A stretch of 64,000 nt of DNA. It comes from Thermosipho sp. (in: thermotogales). Lineage in GTDB: Bacteria; Thermotogota; Thermotogae; Thermotogales; Fervidobacteriaceae. The DNA is taken from the NCBI GenBank assembly GCA_017656345.1, contig JACDNZ010000008.1:25618-89617 (forward strand), read 5' to 3'. Under the pieces are notes generated by a model. The model was not told the DNA's origin. It did not search any database and saw nothing but the letters and a program-made list of their open reading frames with translations. The position numbers and the translations under genes are program-made. Shown here piece by piece: positions 37,417 to 46,553 of the stretch; within the stretch, counting starts at the first letter, position 1; the number at the start of each line of letters is the position of its first letter.

Positions 37417-39224
37417 AAAATGTAAGAAACATCAGTATTATTGCTCACATTGATCATGGGAAAACGACTCTTAGTGATAGAATTTTAGAAATCACGGGAG
37501 CAATTGAACCAAGGAAAATGAGAGAGCAATATTTAGATAGTATGGATATTGAAAGAGAAAGGGGTATTACAATAAAGTCTCACCCCTTAAGAGTTTTTTA
37601 TAAATCAAAAAGAAATGGTGAGGTATATGAAATAAACATTGTTGATACTCCTGGACACGTTGATTTTACATACGAAGTTGATAGGAGCCTTGCAGCAGTG
37701 GAAGGCGCTATTTTGCTAGTTGATGCTACTCAGGGTGTTCAAGCTCAAACTGTGGCCAATACTTATAAAGCACTTGAACACAATCTTGAAATAATTCCTG
37801 TAATAAATAAAATTGATTTACCCAATGCCAATATTACAGAGACTGAACTTGAAATAGAAGACTTGATAGGAATTTCAAGTGATGAAATTTATAAAATAAG
37901 TGCTAAAGAAGGTACAGGCGTTGAAGAACTTCTAGAAGCGATAATTGAAAAAATTCCAGAACCAACTGGAAAGGTTGAAGGTGAACTTAAAGCACTCATA
38001 TTTGATGCAAAATATGATAAATATAGAGGAGTTATTACATACGTAAGAATTTTCGACGGACAAGTGAAACCTGGTGATAAAATCATGACTTTTTCGAATA
38101 AACACACTTATGAAGTTATTGAAGTTGGTGCATTTACGCCAGAAATGAAACCAACTGATTCTTTAAAAGCAGGGGATATCGGTTATATAATTGCTGGAAT
38201 TAAAGAAGTTTCATTGGCAAGAATTGGTGATACTATTACAAGTGCTAATAAGCCAGCTAGTGAACCACTTCCTGGATATAAAGAAGTTAAGCCTATGGTT
38301 TTTGCAGGAATGTATCCAGGTGTTCCGGAATATTACGAAGATTTGAGGAAGGCTCTGGGAAAATTAAAGCTCAATGATTCTGCTTTGGTTTTCACACCTG
38401 ATCATTCACCAGCTTTGGGCTTTGGGTTCAGATGTGGCTTTTTGGGTTTATTACATATGGATGTTGTAAGAGAGAGACTTGAAAGGGAATTTGAGATGAT
38501 GGTAATATTGACTGCTCCAAACGTGGAATATAAGGTAGTATTGAAGAATGGCGAAGAACTTTTAATAAATGATCCTGCAAAGTTTCCTGAGGAAAGTGAA
38601 ATACAAGAAGTATATGAACCCTATGTGAAGTTGTCAATAATAACGCCGCCTGAATATTTGGGAAAATTAATGAATCTAGTTCAAAATGAGAAAAGAGGCA
38701 CGATGATTTCAACTGAAAATGCAGGATTTGAAAGGGTTGTTTTAAACTTTGAGGTTCCACTTGCTGAAATAATATTTGATTTCTTTGATAGAATGAAAGC
38801 ATTAAGTAGAGGATATGCATCAATGGATTATGAACTAATAGGATATAGAAAAAGTGATCTTGTCAAAGTTTCAATTTTAGTAAATAAAGAACCTGTAGAT
38901 GCTTTGTCAATAATAGCTCACAGAGATAAAGCATATACTATGGCTCGAAAGTTAGTTGACAAACTTGCTGAATTAATTCCACAACATCAATTTGAAATTC
39001 CAATTCAAGCAAAAGCTGGCGGAAGAATTATAGCAAGGTCTACAGTTAAAGCTCTAAGAAAGGATGTTCTTGCAAAATGTTATGGAGGAGATATTACGAG
39101 AAAGATGAAACTGCTTGAAAAACAAAAAGAAGGAAAGAAGAAATTAAGGGAAATTGGTCGGGTGAGTATTCCACAGGAAGCCTTCCTTGCCTTATTAAAG
39201 GTAGGCGAAGATGAGAATAAGTAG
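37413..39224 (+). CDS. lepA: Elongation factor 4 (LepA), back-translocating ribosomal GTPase
   Basis: 603-residue ribosome-binding GTPase. G1 AHIDHGKTTLSDR, G2 region ERERGITIKS, G3 DTPGHVDF and G4 NKIDLPNA are all present. The LepA-specific C-terminus (GYRKSDLVKVSILVN; HRDKAYTMARKLVDKL; KAGGRIIARSTVKALRKDVLAKCYGGDITRK in part) follows and ends RVSIPQEAFLALLK. TTG start after GAGGAGGCG. Full length. Confidence 0.98.
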   Translation: MKNVRNISIIAHIDHGKTTLSDRILEITGAIEPRKMREQYLDSMDIERERGITIKSHPLRVFYKSKRNGEVYEINIVDTPGHVDFTYEVDRSLAAVEGAILLVDATQGVQAQTVANTYKALEHNLEIIPVINKIDLPNANITETELEIEDLIGISSDEIYKISAKEGTGVEELLEAIIEKIPEPTGKVEGELKALIFDAKYDKYRGVITYVRIFDGQVKPGDKIMTFSNKHTYEVIEVGAFTPEMKPTDSLKAGDIGYIIAGIKEVSLARIGDTITSANKPASEPLPGYKEVKPMVFAGMYPGVPEYYEDLRKALGKLKLNDSALVFTPDHSPALGFGFRCGFLGLLHMDVVRERLEREFEMMVILTAPNVEYKVVLKNGEELLINDPAKFPEESEIQEVYEPYVKLSIITPPEYLGKLMNLVQNEKRGTMISTENAGFERVVLNFEVPLAEIIFDFFDRMKALSRGYASMDYELIGYRKSDLVKVSILVNKEPVDALSIIAHRDKAYTMARKLVDKLAELIPQHQFEIPIQAKAGGRIIARSTVKALRKDVLAKCYGGDITRKMKLLEKQKEGKKKLREIGRVSIPQEAFLALLKVGEDENK

Positions 39225-40077
39225 TCTAGTTTTGATAATAATTATACAACTTACATTCCTTGGTTTTCAGGTATATTTTACAGAAAATCAAACTTTAACA
39301 GATACTGTTGTAGAGTTTATAAATAATTCAAAAACTTTTTTATATATATCTTCGTACAGTTTAAATCATGCGCAAATTATTAGTGAAATAAATAAGTTAG
39401 GAGAATGTGGAGTTGATGTAAAAATATTGCTCGAGGTTCCAAATCCACAATTAGGTAGGAAAGTAAAAATTGATTATGAAAAGTCTCTTCATCATGCAAA
39501 ATTTATGGTTAATGATTCTGGAGTATTATTTGGTTCATCTAATTTTACTGAAAGTGGGCTTGAAACAGGCTTTAATGATCTGATTATTTTTGATACTTTT
39601 GTTGAACAGTTTAGAAATTTGTTTTTGAATCTCTGGTATTATGGTCGAATTGTTGGTTGTTCCCCGTTTTTGGTTGTTGGATATGATGAAGTGGAAACAG
39701 AGATTTTGAAACTACTTTCGAAGTCAAAAAATAGGATTTATGTATCAGTATATGCATTTACCAACGAAAAGATTTTTACATTATTAAAATATAAGGAAGC
39801 AAAAGGTGTTGATGTAAGAATTATAACCGATTCTTGGTTTAAGATTTCAAAATTGAAGCCATATCCTGTTAGAAATTTTAAAATTATTTATGATCCTATG
39901 CTTCATCATAAATTTATAATAGTTGATGATAAGGTAATACTTGGTTCGGCTAATTACACTGTAAATGGCTTAACAAAGAATTTTGAAATGGTTTATATAA
40001 CTGAAGAATTTTTAGATGAATATTTAAATGTATTCAACTTTCTTTGGAGGTATTCAAGTGAAGACAAAAATAATTAA
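39211..40077 (+). CDS. Phospholipase D-like protein with two HKD motifs
   Basis: A 288-residue protein with an N-terminal signal or anchor (SSLVLIIIIQLTFLGFQVYF) and two PLD catalytic repeats: HHAKFMVNDSGVLFGSSNFT (about 90-109) and HHKFIIVDDKVILGSANYT (about 231-249). Both keep the His, Lys, Asp and GSxN residues, so one active site can be built. Members include nucleases (Nuc type) and phospholipases; an exported nuclease or lipid hydrolase are both possible. ATG start within the end of lepA. Confidence 0.85.
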   Translation: MRISSLVLIIIIQLTFLGFQVYFTENQTLTDTVVEFINNSKTFLYISSYSLNHAQIISEINKLGECGVDVKILLEVPNPQLGRKVKIDYEKSLHHAKFMVNDSGVLFGSSNFTESGLETGFNDLIIFDTFVEQFRNLFLNLWYYGRIVGCSPFLVVGYDEVETEILKLLSKSKNRIYVSVYAFTNEKIFTLLKYKEAKGVDVRIITDSWFKISKLKPYPVRNFKIIYDPMLHHKFIIVDDKVILGSANYTVNGLTKNFEMVYITEEFLDEYLNVFNFLWRYSSEDKNN

Positions 40078-41062
40078 AATTGATCCTTTAAAAGAAATTG
40101 AGATTTCTTTGCCCAGCAATATTTTGAAAAGAGGAGGATTAGTTGCTTTTCCAACAGAAACTGTATATGGTCTGGGTGCATATGCGTTCAACGAAGAATC
40201 TGTAAGAAGGATTTTTGAAGTTAAAGGGAGAGCCCAGGATAATCCATTAATAATTCATGTAAGTGAGTTTAAAATGATGCAAGAGATTGGAATAGTACCT
40301 GAAAAGTACGAGAAAGTGATTCAGAAACTTACACCCGGTCCTATAACTTTTGTTTTGAAGAAGAGAAAAAACATCCCTAAGGTTGTCACAGCTGGTTTAA
40401 ATACAGTTGGAGTACGAATACCAGCACATCCAGTTGCGAATAAATTATGTAAGGAAACTGGTCCTATTGCTGCACCAAGTGCAAATTTATCTGGAAAGCC
40501 TAGCCCAACTGATGCTAAAGCGGTAATTGAAGATTTAAATGGAAAAATAGATTGTATTATTGATTCAGGAAGTACGCCGTTTGGTCTGGAATCAACTATA
40601 ATAGATTTGTCTGGAGATAAACCTTTAATTTTAAGGCCTGGACCTATTACTGTTGAGGAGTTAAAGGAAATTTTTGGTGAAATTGAAATTCCCGATTTTA
40701 TAATAAAAGGAGCTCATGTAAAAACTCCAAAGGCACCTGGGATGAAATACAAACATTATGCTCCAGATAAACCTTTATTTATGTTCTTTAAGGATGATAG
40801 GGAAAAGATAATAAAAATACTTGAGAGAGAAAATGGAGTAGTAATCTGTCCGAAAGAAAATGTAAGATATTATCCAGAGAATAGAGTGATTGTAATAGGG
40901 ATGCTTGAAAAGCCTTATTCAATAGCCCAAAATTTATTCAGAGTTTTAAGATCGTTTGATAAGAGTGAATTTGACGTAGGATACATAGAAGCATTCGAAG
41001 AAAGTGGTATACTATTTTCAGTAATGAATAGATTAAAAAAAGCTGCTACAATTTGGAGGTGA
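40058..41062 (+). CDS. tsaC: L-threonylcarbamoyladenylate synthase (Sua5/TsaC)
   Basis: Makes threonylcarbamoyl-AMP from Thr, bicarbonate and ATP for the t6A37 tRNA modification. The YrdC domain (about 1-205) has [34 protein letters not shown] and [18 protein letters not shown] [13 protein letters not shown]; a Sua5 C-terminal domain (about 220-334) follows, with [14 protein letters not shown] at the linker. So it is the long Sua5 form, 334 residues. The GTG at 40058 is seven bases after TTTGGAGG; it overlaps the PLD-like gene by 20 bp. Confidence 0.95.
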   Translation: MKTKIIKIDPLKEIEISLPSNILKRGGLVAFPTETVYGLGAYAFNEESVRRIFEVKGRAQDNPLIIHVSEFKMMQEIGIVPEKYEKVIQKLTPGPITFVLKKRKNIPKVVTAGLNTVGVRIPAHPVANKLCKETGPIAAPSANLSGKPSPTDAKAVIEDLNGKIDCIIDSGSTPFGLESTIIDLSGDKPLILRPGPITVEELKEIFGEIEIPDFIIKGAHVKTPKAPGMKYKHYAPDKPLFMFFKDDREKIIKILERENGVVICPKENVRYYPENRVIVIGMLEKPYSIAQNLFRVLRSFDKSEFDVGYIEAFEESGILFSVMNRLKKAATIWR

Positions 41063-41066
41063 AATT

Positions 41067-41603
41067 GTGGATAATAAATGGAAATCCACAACTGTTGTTT
41101 GTGTTAGAAAAGATGACTCGGTTGTAATGGTGTCAGATGGACAGGTAACGTATGGTAATACAGTCATGAAAGGAAATGCAAGAAAAGTGAGAAAAATGGG
41201 TGATGGTAAAGTTCTTGCAGGTTTTGCAGGTTCGGTAGCTGATGCTATGGCACTTTTTGATAGATTTGAAACCAAATATAGAGAGTGGGGTGGTAACCTT
41301 TTAAAAGCAGCAGTTGAACTTGCAAAGGATTGGAGAACTGATAGAATTTTAAGAAGGCTTGAAGCTTTATTGCTAGTTGCAGATAAAGAATATACTTTAA
41401 TTGTTTCAGGAACAGGTGAAGTAATCCAACCAGAAGACAATATTGCATCAATTGGTTCAGGTGCACCATATGCAATAGCAGCTGGGAGAGCACTTTTGAG
41501 ATATACAGATTTAAGTGCAAAAGAAATTGCACTCGAATCTATAAAAATTGCGAGTGAAATATGTATTTATACCAACGATAATTTTACAATTGAGGAATTG
41601 TAA
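41067..41603 (+). CDS. hslV: ATP-dependent protease proteolytic subunit HslV
   Basis: The 20S-proteasome-related peptidase of the HslUV protease, forming a dodecamer with an N-terminal threonine nucleophile. The TTVVCVRKD segment gives Thr8 as the predicted nucleophile, so a seven-residue propeptide (MDNKWKS) must be removed. [23 protein letters not shown] and [17 protein letters not shown] are diagnostic. 178 residues. GTG start seven bases after GGAGG. The ATPase gene hslU, normally the next gene, is not here. Confidence 0.96.
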   Translation: MDNKWKSTTVVCVRKDDSVVMVSDGQVTYGNTVMKGNARKVRKMGDGKVLAGFAGSVADAMALFDRFETKYREWGGNLLKAAVELAKDWRTDRILRRLEALLLVADKEYTLIVSGTGEVIQPEDNIASIGSGAPYAIAAGRALLRYTDLSAKEIALESIKIASEICIYTNDNFTIEEL

Positions 41604-41604
41604 T

Positions 41605-41883
41605 ATGCCGGTAAGTTACATGGAAGTATCTATTAAACTTTTTGGTATAAATTCCTTAAAAGAAAAGAGATCAATAGTAAAAAGACTCATATCTGATATG
41701 AGAAATAAGTTTAATATTTCAATTATAGAAAATGACATGCAAGATTCAAAAGAGTATTTAAACATAGCAATTTCTTTCGTAAGCATTGATAAAAAAGCTG
41801 CTTTTAGAACAATGGAAAGTGTTGAAAATTATTTAGAACAATTTTACAGTGTTGAGGAAGTTTTCAGGGAGGTGTATGATTGA
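41605..41883 (+). CDS. DUF503 family protein (YlxP-like)
   Basis: A 92-residue small protein with a ferredoxin-like fold pattern: MPVSYMEVSIKLFGINSLKEKRSIVKRL is the family opening (Leu-Lys-Glu-Lys-Arg), followed by KFNISIIENDMQDSKEY. In Firmicutes ylxP sits in the nusA-infB-rbfA region and its function is unclear; here it lies between hslV and yqeK. GAGGA precedes the ATG at 41605. An upstream frame extension runs into hslV and is not supported. Confidence 0.85.
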   Translation: MPVSYMEVSIKLFGINSLKEKRSIVKRLISDMRNKFNISIIENDMQDSKEYLNIAISFVSIDKKAAFRTMESVENYLEQFYSVEEVFREVYD

Positions 41884-42467
41884 TCGAAAAAGAAGTAGAA
41901 AAGATTAGAAAATTTGCTGAAATGATGGTTACCCCTGAAAGAATGAAACATGTTGAAGGTACGGTAAGGTTTGCTAGGTCATTATGTGTGATTCATAACC
42001 TTGATAAATCCAAAGCGGAATTTATGGCTTACGCACATGATCTTTTTAGAGATGTGAATTTTGAAAAGTTATTAAAAATTGCTAAAATTTACTTAATAAA
42101 CATTTCCTTTTATGAAAAATTGAATCCTATATTACTTCATGGAAAGATTGCAGCGGAATTTGTTAGAAGGAGATTTAATATTGAAGATGATGATGTTTTA
42201 ACAGGTATTGCTTTTCATACATCTGGTTACAAAAATTTTGGAATCTACGGCAAAGTTCTATTTTTAGCTGATTCTCTTGAAGAAACACGAACATATCCGA
42301 AAGTAGAAATGTTAAGAGAGCTTGCTTATAAAGATATCGATATGGCTTTTTATGAGGTAATGAGAAATAAAATTATATATGCTTTATCAAGGGATTTATT
42401 AATACTACCAGAAAGTGTTGAAGTTTGGAACAGTATGATTATTGAAAGAAAAGGAGGAGTTGTATGA
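41880..42467 (+). CDS. yqeK: HD-domain hydrolase YqeK (probable Ap4A symmetrical phosphohydrolase)
   Basis: A 195-residue HD-family metal hydrolase. The order of ligands is HVEGTVRFA, AHD in AYAHDLFRD, LLHGKIAAEF, FHTSG and LADSLEETR, the YqeK pattern. Firmicute YqeK proteins hydrolyse diadenosine tetraphosphate to two ADP. TTG start inside the stop of ylxP (overlap of 4 bp) with GGAGG upstream. It precedes a single-pass LCP-like membrane protein, as yqeK often does in Clostridia. Confidence 0.87.
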   Translation: MIEKEVEKIRKFAEMMVTPERMKHVEGTVRFARSLCVIHNLDKSKAEFMAYAHDLFRDVNFEKLLKIAKIYLINISFYEKLNPILLHGKIAAEFVRRRFNIEDDDVLTGIAFHTSGYKNFGIYGKVLFLADSLEETRTYPKVEMLRELAYKDIDMAFYEVMRNKIIYALSRDLLILPESVEVWNSMIIERKGGVV

Positions 42468-43147
42468 GGAGAAGAAGAAAAAATAGTCATGTAGGTCTGT
42501 GGATATCTTTGATAATAATAGTTTTGGTTATAATTTCTGGATTGGTATTTTGGAAAATTTACTCAATAAAAAAATCTGCTGAATTTGATGTTAATTCTGT
42601 GAGTCAATATCTTTTTATAGATCCTTCAAAGGAACTAGGTTATTATATTTTTATCCAGGGTGATAAGAGATCTGTGTATGTTATAAAGGTAAAAAATCAT
42701 TCGTACAATTCCGAGATAAAGCAAGAAGTAAATTTTGAAAGTCCACTTCTTGCGGAAAGTTTAATGGCAGATATGCTTGGAGTCAAATCCGTGTATAACT
42801 ATTATGTATTATTTAACGATCAATCACTTATTGAATTTTCAAATTTATTAGGAATTAATAGCAATGATTTCAGTCAGATTTTAAGTACACTTTCTCAAAG
42901 AGGGTTAAAAGTATTTGACTATTTCAAGTTAAATTCAATAATAAAAAAATTAAGACCTAATACAACACTTACTTCACCTGCTTTAGCAAAACTTATGTAT
43001 TCGTTTGGTGTTTTTAGCATAAAGATTTTGGATATGCCAACTATGACTGAAAAGCCATTAGAAATAACTGTTTCAGGTAAAAAGTTCGAAAGGTTATATA
43101 TTGATTTAGAAAAATTAGGTCAGTTGAAGGAAGAAATTAGGAGGTGA
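42464..43147 (+). CDS. Single-pass membrane protein, possibly LCP (LytR-CpsA-Psr)-like
   Basis: A 227-residue protein with a basic cytoplasmic start (MRRRRK), one membrane helix (about 12-31) and an exported domain. Part of that domain (residues about 88-130, with LLAESLMADMLGVKSVYNYYVLF) recalls the LCP pattern in which a helix precedes LGI and a Tyr-Tyr/Val strand, but the conserved Arg and Asp residues of active LCP transferases are not seen. The position after yqeK also recalls LCP genes in Clostridia. The assignment is a weak inference; otherwise hypothetical. Overlaps yqeK by 4 bp. Confidence 0.7.
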   Translation: MRRRRKNSHVGLWISLIIIVLVIISGLVFWKIYSIKKSAEFDVNSVSQYLFIDPSKELGYYIFIQGDKRSVYVIKVKNHSYNSEIKQEVNFESPLLAESLMADMLGVKSVYNYYVLFNDQSLIEFSNLLGINSNDFSQILSTLSQRGLKVFDYFKLNSIIKKLRPNTTLTSPALAKLMYSFGVFSIKILDMPTMTEKPLEITVSGKKFERLYIDLEKLGQLKEEIRR

Positions 43148-43150
43148 AGT

Positions 43151-43612
43151 ATGAAAATTAAATTATTAACTATTATTTTGATTGTTTTTACTGCTTTAGT
43201 ATTTTCTTTTGACATTTACGGAGGATTTGATTACAACTTTACTCCGGATAGTACCTTGGGGAGTTTCTTTGATATATCATTTGATGTGCCTTTAAGTAAT
43301 CATGAAAGTACTCAATTTGGATTTTCTTTTAGTTTTCTTTCACTTACAACAGAATTAGACAGCTTTTTTTGGTCATTTATGACATATGGAAGGTACGATT
43401 CAAAAACCTCATCTGGAATTTTTACTGTGTATGGAAAAGGTGGGGCGATTTTTCCATTTAAATTTGATTTATCTTCGTTGGGGTATGGAGTTTTAGCAGG
43501 TGTAAGGTACTATATGAATAGTTTCTTTATAGGTGTAGCATATGAAATAATTTATTTATATGATAATGTTAAGCTGGATATCATTCCTATCCATTTTGGG
43601 TATAGTTTTTAA
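43151..43612 (+). CDS. Small predicted outer-membrane beta-barrel protein
   Basis: A 153-residue exported protein: a signal peptide (KIKLLTIILIVFTALVFSF) followed by alternating hydrophobic/polar strands rich in Phe, Tyr, Gly and Ser, and a final Phe (IHFGYSF), the usual end of outer-membrane barrels. About eight strands would fit. This suits the Thermotogales outer toga. No family recognised. GGAGGTGAAG is before the ATG. Confidence 0.72.
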   Translation: MKIKLLTIILIVFTALVFSFDIYGGFDYNFTPDSTLGSFFDISFDVPLSNHESTQFGFSFSFLSLTTELDSFFWSFMTYGRYDSKTSSGIFTVYGKGGAIFPFKFDLSSLGYGVLAGVRYYMNSFFIGVAYEIIYLYDNVKLDIIPIHFGYSF

Positions 43613-43626
43613 AGGAGGATATAGCC

Positions 43627-44418
43627 TTGATTAAAGAAGGAGACAAAGTTTTATTATATGGAGAAGATGGAAGTAAGATTATTATTAAAGTAGAAGCTAA
43701 CAAAAAGAAAGGAACACATCTTGGACATGTTGATATGAATGAGTTAATTGGGAAAAGATATGGTGAACAGATTATTTTAGGGAAACAAAAAAGAGTATTT
43801 TATCTTTTAAAACCAACATTTATTGATTTAATTTTTAATATGAAGCGAAGGACACAAATTATTTATCCAAAAGATGCTTCATATATTTTATTCAAGTTAG
43901 ATGTAAAACCAGGTGACAGAATTATAGACACTGGTGTTGGTAGTGGAGCTATGTGTGGAGCTTTTGCAAGAATTGTTGGTAAGAAGGGTAAAGTTTATGG
44001 TTATGAAAGAAGAGAGGATTTTTATAACCTTGCGAAAAAAAATTTAGAAGAATGGGGTTTAATTGATTTTGTAGAATTAAAACTTAGAGATATTTCTAAT
44101 GGTTTTGATGAAACGAACATCGATGCTTTAATGCTTGATGTACCTGATCCGTATAATTATATTTCACAATGTTGGTCTGCATTAAAGGGTGGAGGAAAAA
44201 TGGGAATCATTTGTCCTACAACCAACCAGGTTCAAGAAGTATTAGAAAAGTTATATGAAATGCCTTTTATAGATATAGAAGTTTGGGAAAACTTAATGAG
44301 AAGATATAAACCTGTTCCAGATAGATTAAGGCCATTTGATAGAATGGTGGCTCATACTACATATTTAGTGTTTGCAACGAAGGTGTTTGGAAAAACTGGA
44401 GGTGTATTAAATGAATAA
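43627..44418 (+). CDS. trmI: tRNA (adenine-58-N1)-methyltransferase TrmI
   Basis: SAM-dependent Rossmann methyltransferase making m1A58 in the T-loop of tRNA, important for tRNA stability at high temperature. The small N-terminal beta domain includes KKGTHLGHVDM; RTQIIYPKDASYILFKLDVKPGDRIIDTGVGSGAM holds SAM motif I; MLDVPDPYNY follows as the catalytic DVP(D/N)P region. 263 residues. TTG start with AAAGGAGG upstream. It works on the same tRNA loop as TrmFO encoded earlier in this run. Confidence 0.93.
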   Translation: MIKEGDKVLLYGEDGSKIIIKVEANKKKGTHLGHVDMNELIGKRYGEQIILGKQKRVFYLLKPTFIDLIFNMKRRTQIIYPKDASYILFKLDVKPGDRIIDTGVGSGAMCGAFARIVGKKGKVYGYERREDFYNLAKKNLEEWGLIDFVELKLRDISNGFDETNIDALMLDVPDPYNYISQCWSALKGGGKMGIICPTTNQVQEVLEKLYEMPFIDIEVWENLMRRYKPVPDRLRPFDRMVAHTTYLVFATKVFGKTGGVLNE

Positions 44419-45616
44419 AAAGAGATTTTTAACAATTGTTTCAGTATTAATTATAGTTTTATTTGGAAGTATTATACTAACAGGTGCAACAGATAAAGAG
44501 TTTCAGCATAATTTAACACCGCTTGCTGAAACGTTATATTATATTTTAAATTATTACTATGATATTGATAATGCCAATATCGACAAAGTAATAGATTATG
44601 GAATTGATGGTTTAATTAAAGGCCTTGGTGATGATTTTAGTTATTATTACAATCAGGAAGCTTATAAAGAAGAATCTATCGAGAATGAGGGCGAATATGG
44701 CGGTTTAGGTATTGAGGTAACTTATGATTCTGACATGCGAGCGATAAAGGTAATTAGTCCTATGTATGGTACCCCAGCATGGCGTTCAGGGCTTAAGGCA
44801 GGAGATTTGATAATACAAATTGATGGTACACCTGTTAAGGAAGTTTCCTACATTGAAGCAGTAAATATGATGAGAGGTGAACCAGGTACTAAAGTAAAAA
44901 TTACTGTTTTAAGAGGAGATGAAGTTTTAGAATTTGAAATGGTTAGGGAAATAATAAAAATTATACCTGTAAAATATGGTTTTATTGAAAGTGAAATTGG
45001 TAGAATTGGATATGTAAGGTTAACCAGATTTAATCAACCCTCGGCATCAAAGCTCGAGGAAATATTAACAAAGATTTATGATAAAGGTGTTGTTGCTCTA
45101 ATTTTTGATTTAAGAGATAATCCTGGAGGTCTTTTGGATAGTGCGATTGATATAGCAAGCATGTTTCTTGATGCGGGAAAATTAATAGTTACTGTTGAAC
45201 CAAGAGTTGGTGCTATTGAGAGATATGAAAGTAAGGGTAATAGTTTTCCAAAGGTTCCGATCGTTGTTTTAGTTAATGGTGGATCTGCTTCAGCATCAGA
45301 AATAGTAACTGGGGCGTTAAAAGAAAATAATAGAGCAGTTATAATTGGTCAAAAAACATTTGGTAAAGGTTCCGTCCAGAATGGTTTTCCATTAAGCAAC
45401 GGAGGGGTAGCATTCATTACAATAGCGCATTATAAAACTCCTAGTGGAAAAGATATACATAAAGTAGGGATTGAGCCTGATATTTTAGTTACAGATGAGG
45501 CAACAAAGATTGCGCACGAAGAAGAAGTTGTAGATTACACGAAAGAATTTACGGAAGTCAACGTAAATGATCCATATATCAAAAGAGCACTTCAGTATTT
45601 AATTGAGAAAAAATGA
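44411..45616 (+). CDS. S41-family C-terminal processing protease (CtpA/Prc-like)
   Basis: An exported Ser/Lys-dyad protease: N-terminal signal-anchor (RFLTIVSVLIIVLFGSIIL), a helical linker, PDZ domain (about 95-180, with EYGGLGIEV), then the S41 core with GYVRLTRFNQP and LIFDLRDNPGG. Ser294 in GGSASASE and Lys319 in TFGKG, 25 residues apart, match the catalytic dyad. 401 residues. Such proteases trim C-termini of periplasmic or envelope proteins. It overlaps trmI by 8 bp. Confidence 0.93.
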   Translation: MNKKRFLTIVSVLIIVLFGSIILTGATDKEFQHNLTPLAETLYYILNYYYDIDNANIDKVIDYGIDGLIKGLGDDFSYYYNQEAYKEESIENEGEYGGLGIEVTYDSDMRAIKVISPMYGTPAWRSGLKAGDLIIQIDGTPVKEVSYIEAVNMMRGEPGTKVKITVLRGDEVLEFEMVREIIKIIPVKYGFIESEIGRIGYVRLTRFNQPSASKLEEILTKIYDKGVVALIFDLRDNPGGLLDSAIDIASMFLDAGKLIVTVEPRVGAIERYESKGNSFPKVPIVVLVNGGSASASEIVTGALKENNRAVIIGQKTFGKGSVQNGFPLSNGGVAFITIAHYKTPSGKDIHKVGIEPDILVTDEATKIAHEEEVVDYTKEFTEVNVNDPYIKRALQYLIEKK

Positions 45617-46140
45617 GATTACTCTTTTTCGGTTTTTTGATGTTGATTTTTTGTTTTGTAAGTCTTATTGCAATTTTAATGATGTTTAATGGTAAAGGAG
45701 AGATTGTGGAAATACAATCTCCACCGTTGTTTGCATTTAATAACCCATATTTTAAGTTTCTCAAAGAATTAAAATCTGAGATGATTTTGCAAAAAGTTTT
45801 ATCAGAAACCGATCTTTATGGAGTGAGCCCTTTTCTATTAGAAAGTACTGAAAAATTCAAAGAAATTAAGTATTATTTTGATATTATGAAAGCCGATTAC
45901 AATCTGGTAGAGATAGATGAAAAATACTGGTGGGGTAAGAAAAGAATATATTATCTATCTTTTAAGGGAAATGAGTTTTTCTATATTCCGCATGTGAAAG
46001 TTTCAGAAAAAGGTGAAGGAAATTTCGGAAAGCAGGTTTTGAAAGCTTTGATAGGGGTTTCTTCATACATTTCTGAAGAAGATTATAAAAATAAAATAAA
46101 GATGCTATTATTACAAAGATATGGGGTAGCTGTAAAATGA
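45613..46140 (+). CDS. Hypothetical membrane-anchored protein
   Basis: 175 residues with an N-terminal membrane helix (LLFFGFLMLIFCFVSLIAILMMF) and an exported domain rich in Lys, Glu and Tyr; no motif recognised. It overlaps the protease gene by 4 bp and the next unknown gene by 4 bp, so tight translational coupling is likely. Function unknown. Confidence 0.75.
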   Translation: MRLLFFGFLMLIFCFVSLIAILMMFNGKGEIVEIQSPPLFAFNNPYFKFLKELKSEMILQKVLSETDLYGVSPFLLESTEKFKEIKYYFDIMKADYNLVEIDEKYWWGKKRIYYLSFKGNEFFYIPHVKVSEKGEGNFGKQVLKALIGVSSYISEEDYKNKIKMLLLQRYGVAVK

Positions 46141-46553
46141 AAAAGTACGATTATAAGATTTTTATAGTTGTTTTTTCATTCTTTGTGTATGTTTTTTCAT
46201 CAAGGATATTGAATATTGAGTATATAACCCTTGGAAGATATCAGATTACTTATTTTTTGATATATTTTTTGTTTTTAAGTTTATTTTCTTCTGTCAAGGG
46301 TAAAGCATTTTTATTTGATGAAATTTATAGATTATGGATATATTCTTTTGCACCATTTTTAATATACTTTAGCTTGATTATTTCAATTAAAACGACATAT
46401 TATGTGGACGGAATTTTTATATATTTGGTTTGTTTCCTAATATCCAATTTTTATAAGTTGAATTATGCACAAAGAAAGTACATCGCTTTATTTAGAACAG
46501 TAGGTTTTGCATTGTATATTTTGGGGGTGTCACTAAATTGGAAAATCTGGTGA
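46137..46553 (+). CDS. Hypothetical polytopic membrane protein
   Basis: 138 residues with about four hydrophobic helices (for example KIFIVVFSFFVYVFS, YFLIYFLFLSLFSS, FAPFLIYFSLIISI and IFIYLVCFLISNF) and aromatic-rich loops. No family is recognised. It overlaps the exporter gene downstream by 16 bp and the anchored protein upstream, which suggests that it works with one of them; this is inference only. Confidence 0.72.
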   Translation: MKKYDYKIFIVVFSFFVYVFSSRILNIEYITLGRYQITYFLIYFLFLSLFSSVKGKAFLFDEIYRLWIYSFAPFLIYFSLIISIKTTYYVDGIFIYLVCFLISNFYKLNYAQRKYIALFRTVGFALYILGVSLNWKIW

